Positions 9,482 to 24,644 of a stretch of 64,000 bases of DNA are shown here, in pieces. A model generated the notes under the pieces. That model made no database searches and had not been told where the DNA came from. It saw only the letters and a program-made list of their open reading frames with translations. The position numbers and the translations under genes were made by a program. This DNA comes from Mytilus californianus (taxonomy: Eukaryota; Mollusca; Bivalvia; Mytilida; Mytilidae). Numbering within the stretch: position 1 is the first letter of the stretch; the number at the start of each line of letters is the position of its first letter. The stretch is taken from contig NW_026262690.1 of assembly GCF_021869535.1 (NCBI RefSeq), positions 87,837,995-87,901,994 on the forward strand, written 5' to 3'.

Positions 9482-12400
9482 TTGGTTGATAATGAAATGG
9501 AGCCAGACAAAAAACTAAATACATTTCACCATAAACACAAGTTTTCATCATACTATGTAATCAGCTCTGTTGGGGGATCTGTTTTCACGAGATTAGCGCC
9601 CATTAAATTCATCAATGTTATATCAAAATCTAAAGTTTGCTCTCTGCAGAGGTCTGCTTTTACGAGACCCATTTTAACATAAAGCATCTTTTTGTCAAAC
9701 TGTTCAGGAAAAAAATGGATTTTTATTACCTAACAAACATAAACATAGTTTTAAGAAAAATTGTAATGACCAAATACCTACATGTGCAACATCCTAATGT
9801 GCTATCTACAATGACAGCATCTTTCATGGTATAGGAGTGTTACATATTTAGGCTGTATAATCTGTAACAAAAACAAAAATTATAAATTAAGTTTCCGCTT
9901 TAAATCCAGACTTTTTGCTGTTGCAATCAATTCAGAAAATAATGTGATGCATGTTTTATGTTAAATCCCAAAAAGTATAAAAACAATTACTATACATTCT
10001 TATCAAAATATTCAGCATTAGAGTATAAATTTGAATGAAAGAAATTTTAGCCCAATTTGTTATAAAGCTTCAATCTGTTGTTTCAGAAAAAAAACAATTT
10101 TTATTACCTAACAAATATAAATATTGTTTTAAGAAAAAATTGTAATGACCAAATACCTACATGTGACTATTCCTAATGTGCATCTACAATGGAAGCATCT
10201 TTCATGGCATAGGAGTCTTACATATTTAGGCTATCTGCAACGAAAAAAAAAAAAAATATACATTAATTTCAGCTTTTAATCCAGACTATTTGCTGTTGCA
10301 ATCAATTCAGAACTTAATGTGATGCATGTTTTATGTCAAATCCTTCATTGGAGACAAGAATTTTTACAATCACCATACAAAACCAAGAGTTCCAAATGGT
10401 AAAGTTGAAATCATCACTTCGTGTTCCTTATGTCGTAACTACAATCCCATTCCCTTTTCACGAATGTGACCTACCGAATTAAGACTATTTACCAGCTTTG
10501 TTATAACATGAGCAACACGGCGGGTGCCACATGTGGAGCAGAATCTGCTTACCCTTCCGGAGCACCTGAGATCACAACCCGTTTTTGGTACGGTTCGTGT
10601 TGCTGTTGTGCCCCTATTTGTGACATGTTTACCTATTGTGTCGGTTTGTTTTGTTCACACATCACTGTCAATATAATGGAATTTGATGAGACTGTCATAC
10701 AAGCGAGAAGTTTAGCTAACTTTAAAACCAGGTTTAATCCACCATTTTCTACATAAGAAAATGCCTGTACAAAGTCAGGAATATAACAGTTGTTATCCAT
10801 TCATTTGATGTGTTTGAGCTTTTGCTTTTGCCATTTGATTAGGGCTTTCCGTTTTGAATTCTTATTAAAATATATCTCATTACAGTGAATATTTCAATAA
10901 ATGAAATGTAGGACCAATTTGTAATAAAATTTCAAGCTGTTGTTCCAGGAAAAACTGATTTTTATTACCTAACAAATATAAACATAGTTTTTAAGAACAA
11001 TTGTTATGAATAAATACTTACATGTGACTAATCCTAATATGCTATCTGCAATGGAAGCATCTTTCATGGTATAGGAGTCTTACATATTTAGGCTATCTGT
11101 AACAAAAACATATATTTGAAATTAGTTACAGCTTCAAAATTAAAGCTATTTGCTGTTGCAATCAATTCAAAAATTAATGTGATGCGTGTTTTATGTCAAA
11201 TCCTAAATTGGAGACGTATATCTACAATACCTATACATTCTTATTAAAATATACTTCATTAGGATATAAATAAAAATAAAAGAAATTTTAAACCAATTTG
11301 TTATAAAGCTTCAATCTGTTGTTTCAGTGAAAACTGATTTTTAATGCCTAACAAATATAAACCTAGTTTAAAGAAAAAAATTGTAATGAATAAATACATA
11401 CATGTAACTAATCCTAATGTGCTATATACAATGAAACCATCTCATTGTCGAAGAGTAATATATTTAGGCTGTATCTGTATGAAAAACAAAAATTGTAAAT
11501 TAGTATCAGCTTTAAATAGGGAATATTTGCTATTGCAATCAATTCAGAAATTAATGTGATGCATGTTTTGTCAAATCCTAAATTTGAGACTTAGTATATT
11601 TACAATTACTTAACTTATTACAGTAAATATTTGAATAAAAGAAATATTAGACAAATTTGTAATAAAATTTTAAATGGTTGTTCAAGGGGAAAACTGATTT
11701 TTGTTACCTTCCACATATAAAAAGATATAAAAGTACAATTATAATGACCAAATACTTACATGATATGTATCTTCGTGTGCTATATACCATGAAAGCATCT
11801 TCATTGTCAAGGAGTGTAACATATCTAGTCTGTATCTAACAAAAACAAAAATTCGAAATCAGTATCAGCTTTAAATAGAGAATATTGATTGTTGCAATTA
11901 ATTCAAAATTAATATGATTCGTTTTTTATGACAAATCCTAATTTGAAGACAAGTATATAAACAATTTCTATACATTATCATTAAACTTATCTTCACAAGA
12001 GTATAAATTTGAATAAAAGAAATTTAAAACCAATTTGTAATCAAATCTAATTTAAGCTGTTGTTCCAGGGAAAACTGATTTTTGTTACCTGCAAACCATA
12101 TAAACATAGTTTAAGGAACAATTAAAAATACCAAATACTTACATGCTATGTCTCCAGATGAGTGATCAATCTACCATGAAACCATCTTCATTGTCTAGGA
12201 GTGTAACATATTTAGGCTGTATCTAAAAATATCAAAATCGAGTCTAAAATGTCATTTCCAGTCTTAGATTATAGTGAGTACCGATTCAAAAAAATATATG
12301 GTTTCTATACACTTTTGTCCGAAATAAGGGAGATAATTTGATACTTCCGGTTTAGAAAAATATTACTTCTTGTATAATATGATAGGTTACTTGACACGGA

Positions 12401-14252
12401 TTCCAAAAATATATGGTTCTATATACTTTTACATTAAATAAGCACAAAAAATAGCTACTTCCGGTTCACACAAGGTCACTTCTGGTTGGCTTTTTCAAGG
12501 TCATATGGCTTGCAACCTAATGCAAGAAGTTCTTTGGCTCTATCATTTATAAAAATAAAGTTAATGCTAAGGTCAAAATCTAGAACGTCAAATTTACCTA
12601 TGCCCTTGACCTATATTTCAAGTTCATAAAGGACCTCAAATAAAAAACCCTAGGTCTCTACTAAATATGGTTAATGAGTAATATCATCATACAACTAGCT
12701 TTAAATATGAGAGGGGAAGAAACTCCCATTTCATGTCAACGTACGCGTTCAACCAAAAATCATGTGTTACGACAGTTTGCATATAACAATTTAGTAAAAA
12801 TATTTTGTCAATATCTTATACGGCCTCTGATAAGAAATAAGTCAAAATAAAAATTAAGAAGAGGACCTTGACCTAAATTTTCTTTAAGTTGACCAATGAC
12901 CTCAAACCAAAACACCCTAGGTCTCTATCACTTATGGTTTACAAGTTACAAATACATATCACTTATTTCAAATACATAAGGGGGAATAACTCTCATATGG
13001 AGTCTTCGCAACGCTTCAGTCAAAATGAAACGTAACATCCAGGATATAACGAGTAATTTGAAAAAATAAATTAGTCGGTTTCTTCTAAGGTTGCGAAGAA
13101 TAAGAAATATCAAGAAATACAGTGTTTGGGGAGATAACTCTTACATAGAAAATTATTCGGTTAAGCGGTGTCAGTTTCAAGAGCGTATAAACTGTTTGAT
13201 ATCATATACCAAATATCTAAGCGACATCTTGCAAAACAACCAAACAGTGAAGGAAAAAAATTAGGCGGAAGAAAAAACAAATTATAATAATCACAACAAA
13301 AGCATTAAGTCTTTTCACGGAAAAGTGGAAAGACTTTACCAGCTTCAAATAGAGACTATTGGCTGTTGCAATCAATTATAAATAAATGTCACTCATATTT
13401 CATGTCAAATCCTAAATTGGACTCGAAGTATATTTACAATTACTACGCATTCATGTTAAAATTTACTTCAATAGACTATAAATTTGAACAAAAAAAAAAA
13501 TATGTACACTAATTTGAAATAAAATTTTATTTTAGCTGTTGTTCCAGGGAAAACTGATATTTATTAACCAACACATATAAACAGTCTAAAGTACAATTGT
13601 AATGACTAAATACTTACATGTTAAACATCCTAATGTGCCATCTACCATGAAACCATCTACATTGTGTGGGAGTGGAACATATCTGGGCTGTATGTGTTAC
13701 AAAAGAAAAAATTTAAATAAGCATCAGCTTTAGATAGAGAATATTTAATGGCTGTTGAAAAAAATAAAAAATTAATGTGATTCACGTTTTATGTTAAATC
13801 TTAAATTACGGACAATTAATTTACAATTACTCTTTCATTCTTATTAAAATATACCACATTTGAAATTCGAATAAAAGATATTTTAGACCAATTTGTAATA
13901 AAATTTTAAGCTATTGTTTCAGTGAAAACAGATTTTTATTGACTTCCAAATATTAACATAGTTTTAAGTACAATTGTAATTACCAAATACTTACATGTTG
14001 ACTCTTCCTATGTGCCATGAATCCATCTTCTTCTGTCTAGGAGTGCAACATATTTAGGCTGTATCTTTAACAAAAACTATCACTTAATATCAGCTTGAGA
14101 GTCTATTTGCTGTTGCAATTTTTTCATAATTTAATCTTTTGCATGTTGGACAAGAATATTTATAATTACTATACATTCCATTAAGAATATATTTCAATAG
14201 AATGTAAATTTGAAAAAAATATTTTTAGACCAATTTGTAATAAAGTTTCAAA
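9482..14252 (+). repeat. Array unit 3
   Basis: Full-length 4771-bp unit of subfamily 1. A private change in the B-module ORF (CCC to ACC) gives Pro24Thr. It is otherwise nearly the same as units 2 and 4. Confidence 0.95.
10508..10756 (+). other. 82-codon ORF, unit 3 copy
   Basis: Differs from unit 1 by Pro24Thr. Confidence 0.38.
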
Positions 14253-17200
14253 TTGGTTGATAATGAAATGGAGCCAGACAAAAAACTAAATACATTTCAC
14301 CATAAACACAAGTTTTCATCATACTATGTAATCAGTTCTGTTGGGGGATCTGTTTTCACGAGATTAGCGCCCATTAAATTCATCAATGTTATATCAAAAT
14401 CTAAAGTTTGCTCTCTGCAGAGGTCTGCTTTTACGAGACCCATTTTAACATAAAGCATCTTTTTGTCAAACTGTTCAGGAAAAAAATGGATTTTTATTAC
14501 CTAACAAACATAAACATAGTTTTAAGAAAAATTGTAATGACCAAATACCTACATGTGCAACATCCTAATGTGCTATCTACAATGACAGCATCTTTCATGG
14601 TATAGGAGTGTTACATATTTAGGCTGTATAATCTGTAACAAAAACAAAAATTATAAATTAAGTTTCCGCTTTAAATCCAGACTTTTTGCTGTTGCAATCA
14701 ATTCAGAAAATAATGTGATGCATGTTTTATGTTAAATCCCAAAAAGTATAAAAACAATTACTATACATTCTTATCAAAATATTCAGCATTAGAGTATAAA
14801 TTTGAATGAAAGAAATTTTAGCCCAATTTGTTATAAAGCTTCAATCTGTTGTTTCAGAAAAAAAACAATTTTTATTACCTAACAAATATAAATATTGTTT
14901 TAAGAAAAAATTGTAATGACCAAATACCTACATGTGACTATTCCTAATGTGCATCTACAATGGAAGCATCTTTCATGGCATAGGAGTCTTACATATTTAG
15001 GCTATCTGCAACGAAAAAAAAAAAAAATATACATTAATTTCAGCTTTTAATCCAGACTATTTGCTGTTGCAATCAATTCAGAACTTAATGTGATGCATGT
15101 TTTATGTCAAATCCTTCATTGGAGACAAGAATTTTTACAATCACCATACAAAACCAAGAGTTCCAAATGGTAAAGTTGAAATCATCACTTCGTGTTCCTT
15201 ATGTCGTAACTACAATCCCATTCCCTTTTCACGAATGTGACCTACCGAATTAAGACTATTTACCAGCTTTGTTATAACATGAGCAACACGGCGGGTGCCA
15301 CATGTGGAGCAGAATCTGCTTACCCTTCCGGAGCACCTGAGATCACACCCCGTTTTTGGTACGGTTCGTGTTGCTGTTGTGCCCCTATTTGTGACATGTT
15401 TACCTATTGTGTCGGTTTGTTTTGTTCACACATCACTGTCAATATAATGGAATTTGACGAGACTGTCATACAAGCGAGAAGTTTAGCTAACTTTAAAACC
15501 AGGTTTAATCCACCATTTTCTACATAAGAAAATGCCTGTACAAAGTCAGGAATATAACAGTTGTTATCCATTCATTTGATGTGTTTGAGCTTTTGCTTTT
15601 GCCATTTGATTAGGGCTTTCCGTTTTGAATTCTTATTAAAATATATCTCATTACAGTGAATATTTCAATAAATGAAATGTAGGACCAATTTGTAATAAAA
15701 TTTCAAGCTGTTGTTCCAGGAAAAACTGATTTTTATTACCTAACAAATATAAACATAGTTTTTAAGAACAATTGTTATGAATAAATACTTACATGTGACT
15801 AATCCTAATATGCTATCTGCAATGGAAGCATCTTTCATGGTATAGGAGTCTTACATATTTAGGCTATCTGTAACAAAAACATATATTTGAAATTAGTTAC
15901 AGCTTCAAAATTAAAGCTATTTGCTGTTGCAATCAATTCAAAAATTAATGTGATGCGTGTTTTATGTCAAATCCTAAATTGGAGACGTATATCTACAATA
16001 CCTATACATTCTTATTAAAATATACTTCATTAGGATATAAATAAAAATAAAAGAAATTTTAAACCAATTTGTTATAAAGCTTCAATCTGTTGTTTCAGTG
16101 AAAACTGATTTTTAATGCCTAACAAATATAAACCTAGTTTAAAGAAAAAAATTGTAATGAATAAATACATACATGTAACTAATCCTAATGTGCTATATAC
16201 AATGAAACCATCTCATTGTCGAAGAGTAATATATTTAGGCTGTATCTGTATGAAAAACAAAAATTGTAAATTAGTATCAGCTTTAAATAGGGAATATTTG
16301 CTATTGCAATCAATTCAGAAATTAATGTGATGCATGTTTTGTCAAATCCTAAATTTGAGACTTAGTATATTTACAATTACTTAACTTATTACAGTAAATA
16401 TTTGAATAAAAGAAATATTAGACAAATTTGTAATAAAATTTTAAATGGTTGTTCAAGGGGAAAACTGATTTTTGTTACCTTCCACATATAAAAAGATATA
16501 AAAGTACAATTATAATGACCAAATACTTACATGATATGTATCTTCGTGTGCTATATACCATGAAAGCATCTTCATTGTCAAGGAGTGTAACATATCTAGT
16601 CTGTATCTAACAAAAACAAAAATTCGAAATCAGTATCAGCTTTAAATAGAGAATATTGATTGTTGCAATTAATTCAAAATTAATATGATTCGTTTTTTAT
16701 GACAAATCCTAATTTGAAGACAAGTATATAAACAATTTCTATACATTATCATTAAACTTATCTTCACAAGAGTATAAATTTGAATAAAAGAAATTTAAAA
16801 CCAATTTGTAATCAAATCTAATTTAAGCTGTTGTTCCAGGGAAAACTGATTTTTGTTACCTGCAAACCATATAAACATAGTTTAAGGAACAATTAAAAAT
16901 ACCAAATACTTACATGCTATGTCTCCAGATGAGTGATCAATCTACCATGAAACCATCTTCATTGTCTAGGAGTGTAACATATTTAGGCTGTATCTAAAAA
17001 TATCAAAATCGAGTCTAAAATGTCATTTCCAGTCTTAGATTATAGTGAGTACCGATTCAAAAAAATATATGGTTTCTATACACTTTTGTCCGAAATAAGG
17101 GAGATAATTTGATACTTCCGGTTTAGAAAAATATTACTTCTTGTATAGTATGATAGGTTACTTGACACGGATTCCAAAAATATATGGTTCTATATACTTT

Positions 17201-18970
17201 TACATTAAATAAGCACAAAAAATAGCTACTTCCGGTTCACACAAGGTCACTTCTGGTTGGCTTTTTCAAGGTCATATGGCTTGCAACCTAATGCAAGAAG
17301 TTCTTTGGCTCTATCATTTATAAAAATAAAGTTAATGCTAAGGTCAAAATCTAGAACGTCAAATTTACCTATGCCCTTGACCTATATTTCAAGTTCATAA
17401 AGGACCTCAAATAAAAAACCCTAGGTCTCTACTAAATATGGTTAATGAGTAATATCATCATACAACTAGCTTTAAATATGAGAGGGGAAGAAACTCCCAT
17501 TTCATGTCAACGTACGCGTTCAACCAAAAATCATGTGTTACGACAGTTTGCATATAACAATTTAGTAAAAATATTTTGTCAATATCTTATACGGCCTCTG
17601 ATAAGAAATAAGTCAAAATAAAAATTAAGAAGAGGACCTTGACCTAAATTTTCTTTAAGTTGACCAATGACCTCAAACTAAAACACCCTAGGTCTCTATC
17701 ACTTATGGTTTACAAGTTACAAATACATATCACTTATTTCAAATACATAAGGGGGAATAACTCTCATATGGAGTCTTCGCAACGCTTCAGTCAAAATGAA
17801 ACGTAACATCCAGGATATAACGAGTAATTTGAAAAAATAAATTAGTCGGTTTCTTCTAAGGTTGCGAAGAATAAGAAATATCAAGAAATACAGTGTTCGG
17901 GGAGATAACTCTTACATAGAAAAGTATTCGGTTAAGCGGTGTCAGTTTCAAGAGCGTATAAACTGTTTGATATCATATACCAAATATCTAAGCGACATCT
18001 TGCAAAACAACCAAACAGTGAAGGAAAAAAATTAGGCGGAAGAAAAAACAAATTATAATAATCACAACAAAAGCATTAAGTCTTTTCACGGAAAAGTGGA
18101 AAGACTTTACCAGCTTCAAATAGAGACTATTGGCTGTTGCAATCAATTATAAATAAATGTCACTCATATTTCATGTCAAATCCTAAATTGGACTCGAAGT
18201 ATATTTACAATTACTACGCATTCATGTTAAAATTTACTTCAATAGACTATAAATTTGAACAAAAAAAAAAATATGTACACTAATTTGAAATAAAATTTTA
18301 TTTTAGCTGTTGTTCCAGGGAAAACTGATATTTATTAACCAACACATATAAACAGTCTAAAGTACAATTGTAATGACTAAATACTTACATGTTAAACATC
18401 CTAATGTGCCATCTACCATGAAACCATCTACATTGTGTGGGAGTGGAACATATCTGGGCTGTATGTGTTACAAAAGAAAAAATTTAAATAAGCATCAGCT
18501 TTAGATAGAGAATATTTAATGGCTGTTGAAAAAATTAAAAAATTAATGTGATTCACGTTTTATGTTAAATCTTAAATTACGGACAATTAATTTACAATTA
18601 CTCTTTCATTCTGAAATAAAATTTTAAGCTATTGTTTCAGTGAAAACAGATTTTTATTGACTTCCAAATATTAACATAGTTTTAAGAACAATTGTAATTA
18701 CCAAATACTTACATGTTGACTCTTCCTATGTGCCATGAATCCATCTTCTTCTGTCTAGGAGTGCAACATATTTAGGCTGTATCTTTAACAAAAACTATCA
18801 CTTAATATCAGCTTGAGAGTCTATTTGCTGTTGCAATTTTTTCAGAATTTAATCTTTTGCATGTTGGACAAGAATATTTATAATTACTATACTTTCCATT
18901 AAGAATATATTTCAATAGAATGTAAATTTGAAGCAAATATTTTTAGACCAATTTGTAATAAAGTTTCAAA
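14253..18970 (+). repeat. Array unit 4 (with ~53-bp deletion)
   Basis: A 4718-bp unit. About 53 bp are missing near 18,613 between monomers G and H, where CTCTTTCATTCT runs directly into GAAATAAAATTTTAAGC. The B-module ORF carries a silent GAT to GAC change. This is the last unit with the subfamily-1 signature (Tyr28, Ala35 in the 82-codon ORF). Confidence 0.94.
15279..15527 (+). other. 82-codon ORF, unit 4 copy
   Basis: Peptide identical to unit 1, with one silent GAT to GAC change at Asp60. Confidence 0.38.
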
Positions 18971-21900
18971 TTGGTTGATAATGAAATGGAGCCAGACAAA
19001 AAACTAAATACATTTTACCATAAACACAAGTTTTCATCATACTATGTAATCAGCTCTGTTGGGGGATCTGTTTTCACCAGATAAGCGCCCATTAAATTCA
19101 TCAATGTTATATCAAAATCTAAAGTTTGCTCTCTGCAGAGGTCTGCTTTTACGAGACCCATTTTAACATAAAGCATCTTTTTGTCAAACTGTTCAGGAAA
19201 AAAATGGATTTTTATTACCTAACAAACATAAACATAGTTTTAAGAAAAATTGTAATGACCAAATACCTACATGTGCAACATCCTAATGTGCTATCTACAA
19301 TGACAGCATCTTTCATGGTATAGGAGTGTTACATATTTAGGCTGTATAATCTGTAACAAAAACAAAAATTATAAATTAAGTTTCCGCTTTAAATCCAGAC
19401 TTTTTGCTGTTGCAATCAATTCAGAAAATAATGTGATGCATGTTTTATGTTAAATCCCAAAAAGTATAAAAACAATTACTATACATTCTTATTAAAATAT
19501 TCAGCATTAAAGTATAAATTTGAATGAAAGAAATTTTAGCCCAATTTGTTATAAAGCTTCAATCTGTTGTTTCAGAAAAAAAACAATTTTTATTACCTAA
19601 CAAATATAAATATTGTTTTAAGAAAAAATTGTAATGACCAAATACCTACATGTGACTATTCCTAATGTGCATCTACAATGGAAGCATCTTTCATGGCATA
19701 GGAGTCTTACATATTTAGGCTATCTGCAACGAAAACAAAAAAAAATATACATTAATGTCAGCTTTTAATCCAGACTATTTGCTGTTGCAATCAATTCAGA
19801 ACTTAATGTGATGCATGTTTTATGTCAAATCCTTCATTGGAGACAAGAATTTTTACAATCACCATACAAAACCAAGAGTTCCAAATGGTAAAGTTGAAAT
19901 CATCACTTCGTGTTCCTTATGTCGTAACTACAATCCCATTCCCTTTTCACGAATGTGACCTACTGAATTAGACTATTTACCAGCTTTGTTATAACATGAG
20001 CAACACGACGGGTGCCACATGTGAAGCAGAATCTGCTTACCCTTCCGGAGCACCTGAGATCACACCCCGTTTTTGGTGGGGTTCGTGTTGCTGTTGTACC
20101 CCTATTTGTGACATGTTTACCTATTGTGTCGGTTTGTTTTGTTCACACATCACTGTCAATATAATGGAATTTGATGAGACTGTCATACAAGCGAGAAGTT
20201 TAGCTAACTTTAAAACCAGGTTTAATCCACCATTTTCTACATAAGAAAATGCCTGTACAAAGTCAGGAATATAACAGTTGTTATCCATTCATTTGATGTG
20301 TTTGAGCTTTTGATTTTGCCATTTGATTAGGGCTTTCCGTTTTGAATTCTTATTAAAATATATCTCATTACAGTGAATATTTCAATAAATGAAATGTAGG
20401 ACCAATTTGTAATGAAATTTCAAGCTGTTGTTCCAGGAAAAACTGATTTTTATTACCTAACAAATATAAACATAGTTTTTAAGAACAATTGTTATGAATA
20501 AATACTTACATGTGACTAATCCTAATATGCTATCTGCAATGGAAGCATCTTTCATGGTATAGGAGTCCTACATATTTAGGCTATCTGTAACAAAAACAAA
20601 TATTTGAAATTAGTTACAGCTTCAAAATTAAAGCTATTTGCTGTTGCAATCAATTCAGAAATTAATGTGATGCATGTTTTATGTCAAATCCTAAATTGGA
20701 GACATATATCTACAATACCTATACATTCTTATTAAAATATACTTCATTAGGATATAAATAAAAATAAAAGAAATTTTAAACCAATTTGTTATAAAGCTTC
20801 AATCTGTTGTTTCAGTGAAAACTGATTTTTAATGCCTAACAAATATAAACCTAGTTTAAAGAAAAAAATTGTAATGAATAAATACATACATGTAACTAAT
20901 CCTAATGTGCTATATACAATGAAACCATCTCATTGTCGAAGAGTAACATATTTAGGCTGTATCTGTATGAAAAACAAAAATTGTAAATTAGTATCAGCTT
21001 TAAATAGGGAATATTTGCTATTGCAATCAATTCAGAAATTAATGTGATGCATGTTTTGTCAAATCCTAAATTTGAGACTTAGTATATTTACAATTACTTA
21101 ACTTATTACAGTAAATATTTGAATAAAAGAAATATTAGACAAATTTGTAATAAAATTTTAAATGGTTGTTCAAGGGGAAAACTGATTTTTGTTACCTTCC
21201 ACATATAAAAAGATATAAAAGTACAATTATAATGACCAAATACTTACATGATATGTATCTTCGTGTGCTATATACCATGAAAGCATCTTCATTGTCAAGG
21301 AGTGTAACATATCTAGTCTGTATCTAACAAAAACAAAAATTCGAAATCAGTATCAGCTTTAAATAGAGAATATTGATTGTTGCAATTAATTCAAAATTAA
21401 TATGATTCGTTTTTTATGACAAATCCTAATTTGAAGACAAGTATATAAACAATTTCATACATTATCATTAAACTTATCTTCATAAAGAGTATAAATTTGA
21501 ATAAAAGAAATTTAAAACCAATTTGTAATCAAATCTAATTTAAGCTGTTGTTCCAGGGAAAACTGATTTTTGTTACCTGCAAACCATATAAACATAGTTT
21601 AAGGAACAATTAAAAATACCAAATACTTACATGCTATGTCTCCAGATGAGTGATCAATCTACCATGAAACCATCTTCATTGTCTAGGAGTGTAACATATT
21701 TAGGCTGTATCTAAAAATATCAAAATCGAGTCTAAAATGTCATTTCCAGTCTTAGATTATAGTGAGTACCGATTCAAAAAAATATATGGTTTCTATACAC
21801 TTTTGTCCGAAATAAGGGAGATAATTTGATACTTCCGGTTTAGAAAAATATTACTTCTTGTATAATATGATAGGTTACTTGACACGGATTCCAAAAATAT

Positions 21901-23749
21901 ATGGTTCTATATACTTTTACATTAAATAAGCACAAAAAATAGCTACTTCCGGTTCACACAAGGTCACTTCTGGTTGGCTTTTTCAAGGTCATATGGCTTG
22001 CAACCTAATGCAAGAAGTTCTTTGGCTCTATCATTTATAAACATAAAGTTAATGCTAAGGTCAAAATCTAAAACGTCAAATTTACCTATGCCCTTGACCT
22101 ATATTTCAAGTTCATAAAGTAAGGACCTCAAATAAAAAACCCTAGGTCTCTACTAAATACGGTTAATGAGTAATATCATCATACAACTAGCTTTAAATAT
22201 GAGAGGGGAAGAAACTCCCATTTCATGTCAACGTACGCGTTCAACCAAAAATCATGTGTTACGACAGTTTGCATATAACAATCTAGTAAAAATATTTTGT
22301 CAATATCTTATACGGCCTCTGATAAGAAATAAGTCAAAATAAAAATTTAGAAGAGGACCTTGCAAGACCTTTGACCTTGACCTAAATTTTCTTTAAGTTG
22401 ACCAATGACCTCAAACCAAAACACCCTAGGTCTCTATCACTTATGGTTTACAAGTTACAAATACATATCACTTATTTCAAATACATAAGGGGGAATAACT
22501 CTCATATGAAGTCTTCGCAACGCTTCAGCCAAAATGAAACGTAACATCCAGGATATAATGAATAATTTGAAATAATAAATTAGTCGGTTTCTTCTAAGGT
22601 TGCGAAGAATAAGAAATATCAAGAAAAAAGGTGTTCGGGGAGATAAGTATTCGGTTAAGCGGTGTCAGTTTCAAGAGTGTATAAACTCTTTGATATCATA
22701 TACCAAATATCTAAGCGACATCTTGCAAAACAACCAAACAGTGAAGGAAAAAAATTAGGCGGAAGAAAAAACAAATTATAATAATCACAACAAAAGCATT
22801 AAGTCTTTTCACGGAAAAGTGGAAAGACTTTACCAGCTTCAAATAGAGACTATTGGCTGTTGCAATCAATCAATTATCAATAAATGTCACTCATATTTGA
22901 TGTCAAATCCTAAATTGGACTCGAAGTATATTTACAATTACTACGCATTCATGTTAAAATTTACTTCAATAGACTATAAATTTGAACAAAAAAAAAATAT
23001 GTACACTAATTTGAAATAAAATTTTATTTTAGCTGTTGTTCCAGGGAAAACTGATATTTATTACCCAACACATATAAACAGTCTAAAGTACAATTGTAAT
23101 GACTAAATACTTACATGTTAAGCATCCTAATGTGCCATCTACCATGAAACCATCTACATTGTGTGGGAGTGGAACATATCTGGGCTGTATGTGTTACAAA
23201 AGAAAAATTTAAATTAGCATCAGCTTTAGATAAAGAACATTTAATGGCTGTTGAAAAAAATTAAAAAATTAATGTGATTCACGTTTTATGTTAAATCTTA
23301 GATTACGGACAATTAATTTACAATTACTCTTTCATTCTTATTAAAATATACCACATTTGAAATTCGAATAAAAGATATTTTAGACCAATTTGTAATAAAA
23401 TTTTAAGCTATTGTTTCAGTGAAAACAGATTTTTATTGACTTCCAAATATTAACATAGTTTTAAGTACAATTGTAATTACCAAATACTTACATGTTGACT
23501 CTTCCTATGTGCCATGAATCCATCTTCTTCTGTCTAGGAGTGCAACATATTTAGGCTGTATCTTTAACAAAAACTATCACTTAATATCAGCTTGAGAGTC
23601 TATTTGCTGTTGCAATTTTTTCAGAATTTAATCTTTTGCATGTTGGACAAGAATATTTATAATTACTATACTTTCCATTAAGAATATATTTCATTAGAAT
23701 GTAAATTTGAAGCAAATATTTTTAGACCAATTTGTAATAAAGTTTCAAA
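18971..23749 (+). repeat. Array unit 5 (first unit of subfamily 2)
   Basis: A 4779-bp unit. From here the B-module ORF has Thr5, Trp28 and Thr35 instead of Ala, Tyr and Ala. The leader has CACCAGATAAGC in place of CACGAGATTAGC. The spacer has an expanded GACCTTTGACCTTGACC tract near 22,365 and lacks a short CTCTTACATAGAAA-containing piece near 22,640, as unit 6 does. Confidence 0.94.
19996..20244 (+). other. 82-codon ORF, unit 5 copy
   Basis: First copy with the subfamily-2 residues Thr5, Trp28 (two bases changed) and Thr35; also Glu10 in place of Gly10. Confidence 0.38.
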
Positions 23750-24027
23750 TTGGTTGATAATGAAATGGAGCCAGACAAAAAACTAAATACATTTTACCAT
23801 AAACACAAGTTTTCATCATACTATGTAATCAGCTCTGTTGGGGGATCTGTTTTCACCAGATTAGCGCCCATTAAATTCATCAATGTTATATCAAAATCTA
23901 AAGTTTGCTCTCTGCAGAGGTCTGCTTTTACGAGACCCATTTTAACATAAAGCATCTTTTTGTCAAACTGTTCAGGAAAAAAATGGATTTTTATTACCTA
24001 ACAAACATAAACATAGTTTTAAGAAAA

Positions 24028-24054
24028 ATTGTAATGACCAAATACCTACATGTG
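24028..24054 (+). other. Recombination junction fusing monomers A and B in unit 6
   Basis: Sequence before this 27-base stretch is monomer A and sequence after it is monomer B (ACTATTCCTAATGTG). Monomers A and B are identical over the stretch, so the exchange point cannot be placed more finely. The result is loss of one monomer period (~386 bp) and a chance 87-codon frame at 23905-24168. Confidence 0.85.
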
Positions 24055-24395
24055 ACTATTCCTAATGTGCATCTGCAATGGAAGCATCTTTCATGGCATA
24101 GGAGTCTTACATATTTAGGCTATCTGCAACGAAAACAAAAAAAAATATACATTAATTTCAGCTTTTAATCCAGACTATTTGCTGTTGCAATCAATTCAGA
24201 ACTTAATGTGATGCATGTTTTATGTCAAATCCTTCATTGGAGACAAGAATTTTTACAATCACCATACAAAACCAAGAGTTCCAAATGGTAAAGTTGAAAT
24301 CATCACTTCGTGTTCCTTATGTCGTAACTACAATCCCATTCCCTTTTCACGAATGTGACCTACTGAATTAGACTATTTACCAGCTTTGTTATAAC

Positions 24396-24644
24396 ATGAG
24401 CAACACGACGGGTGCCACATGTGGAGCAGAATCTGCTTACCCTTCCGGAGCACCTGAGATCACACCCCGTTTTTGGTGGGGTTCGTGTTGCTGTTGTACC
24501 CCTATTTGTGACATGTTTACCTATTGTGTCGGTTTGTTTTGTTCACACATCACTGTCAATATAATGGAATTTGATGAGACTGTCATACAAGCGAGAAGTT
24601 TAGCTAACTTTAAAACCAGGTTTAATCCACCATTTTCTACATAA
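24396..24644 (+). other. 82-codon ORF, unit 6 copy
   Basis: Subfamily-2 peptide with Gly10. The ORF is intact although the neighbouring A and B monomers are fused in this unit. Confidence 0.38.

Noticed and set aside
22819..23019. 66-codon frame across the spacer/monomer G junction in units 5 and 6 (also 28774-28974)
   Set aside because: Opened by a four-base CAAT expansion found only in these two units, and it crosses a repeat junction. No protein-like feature.
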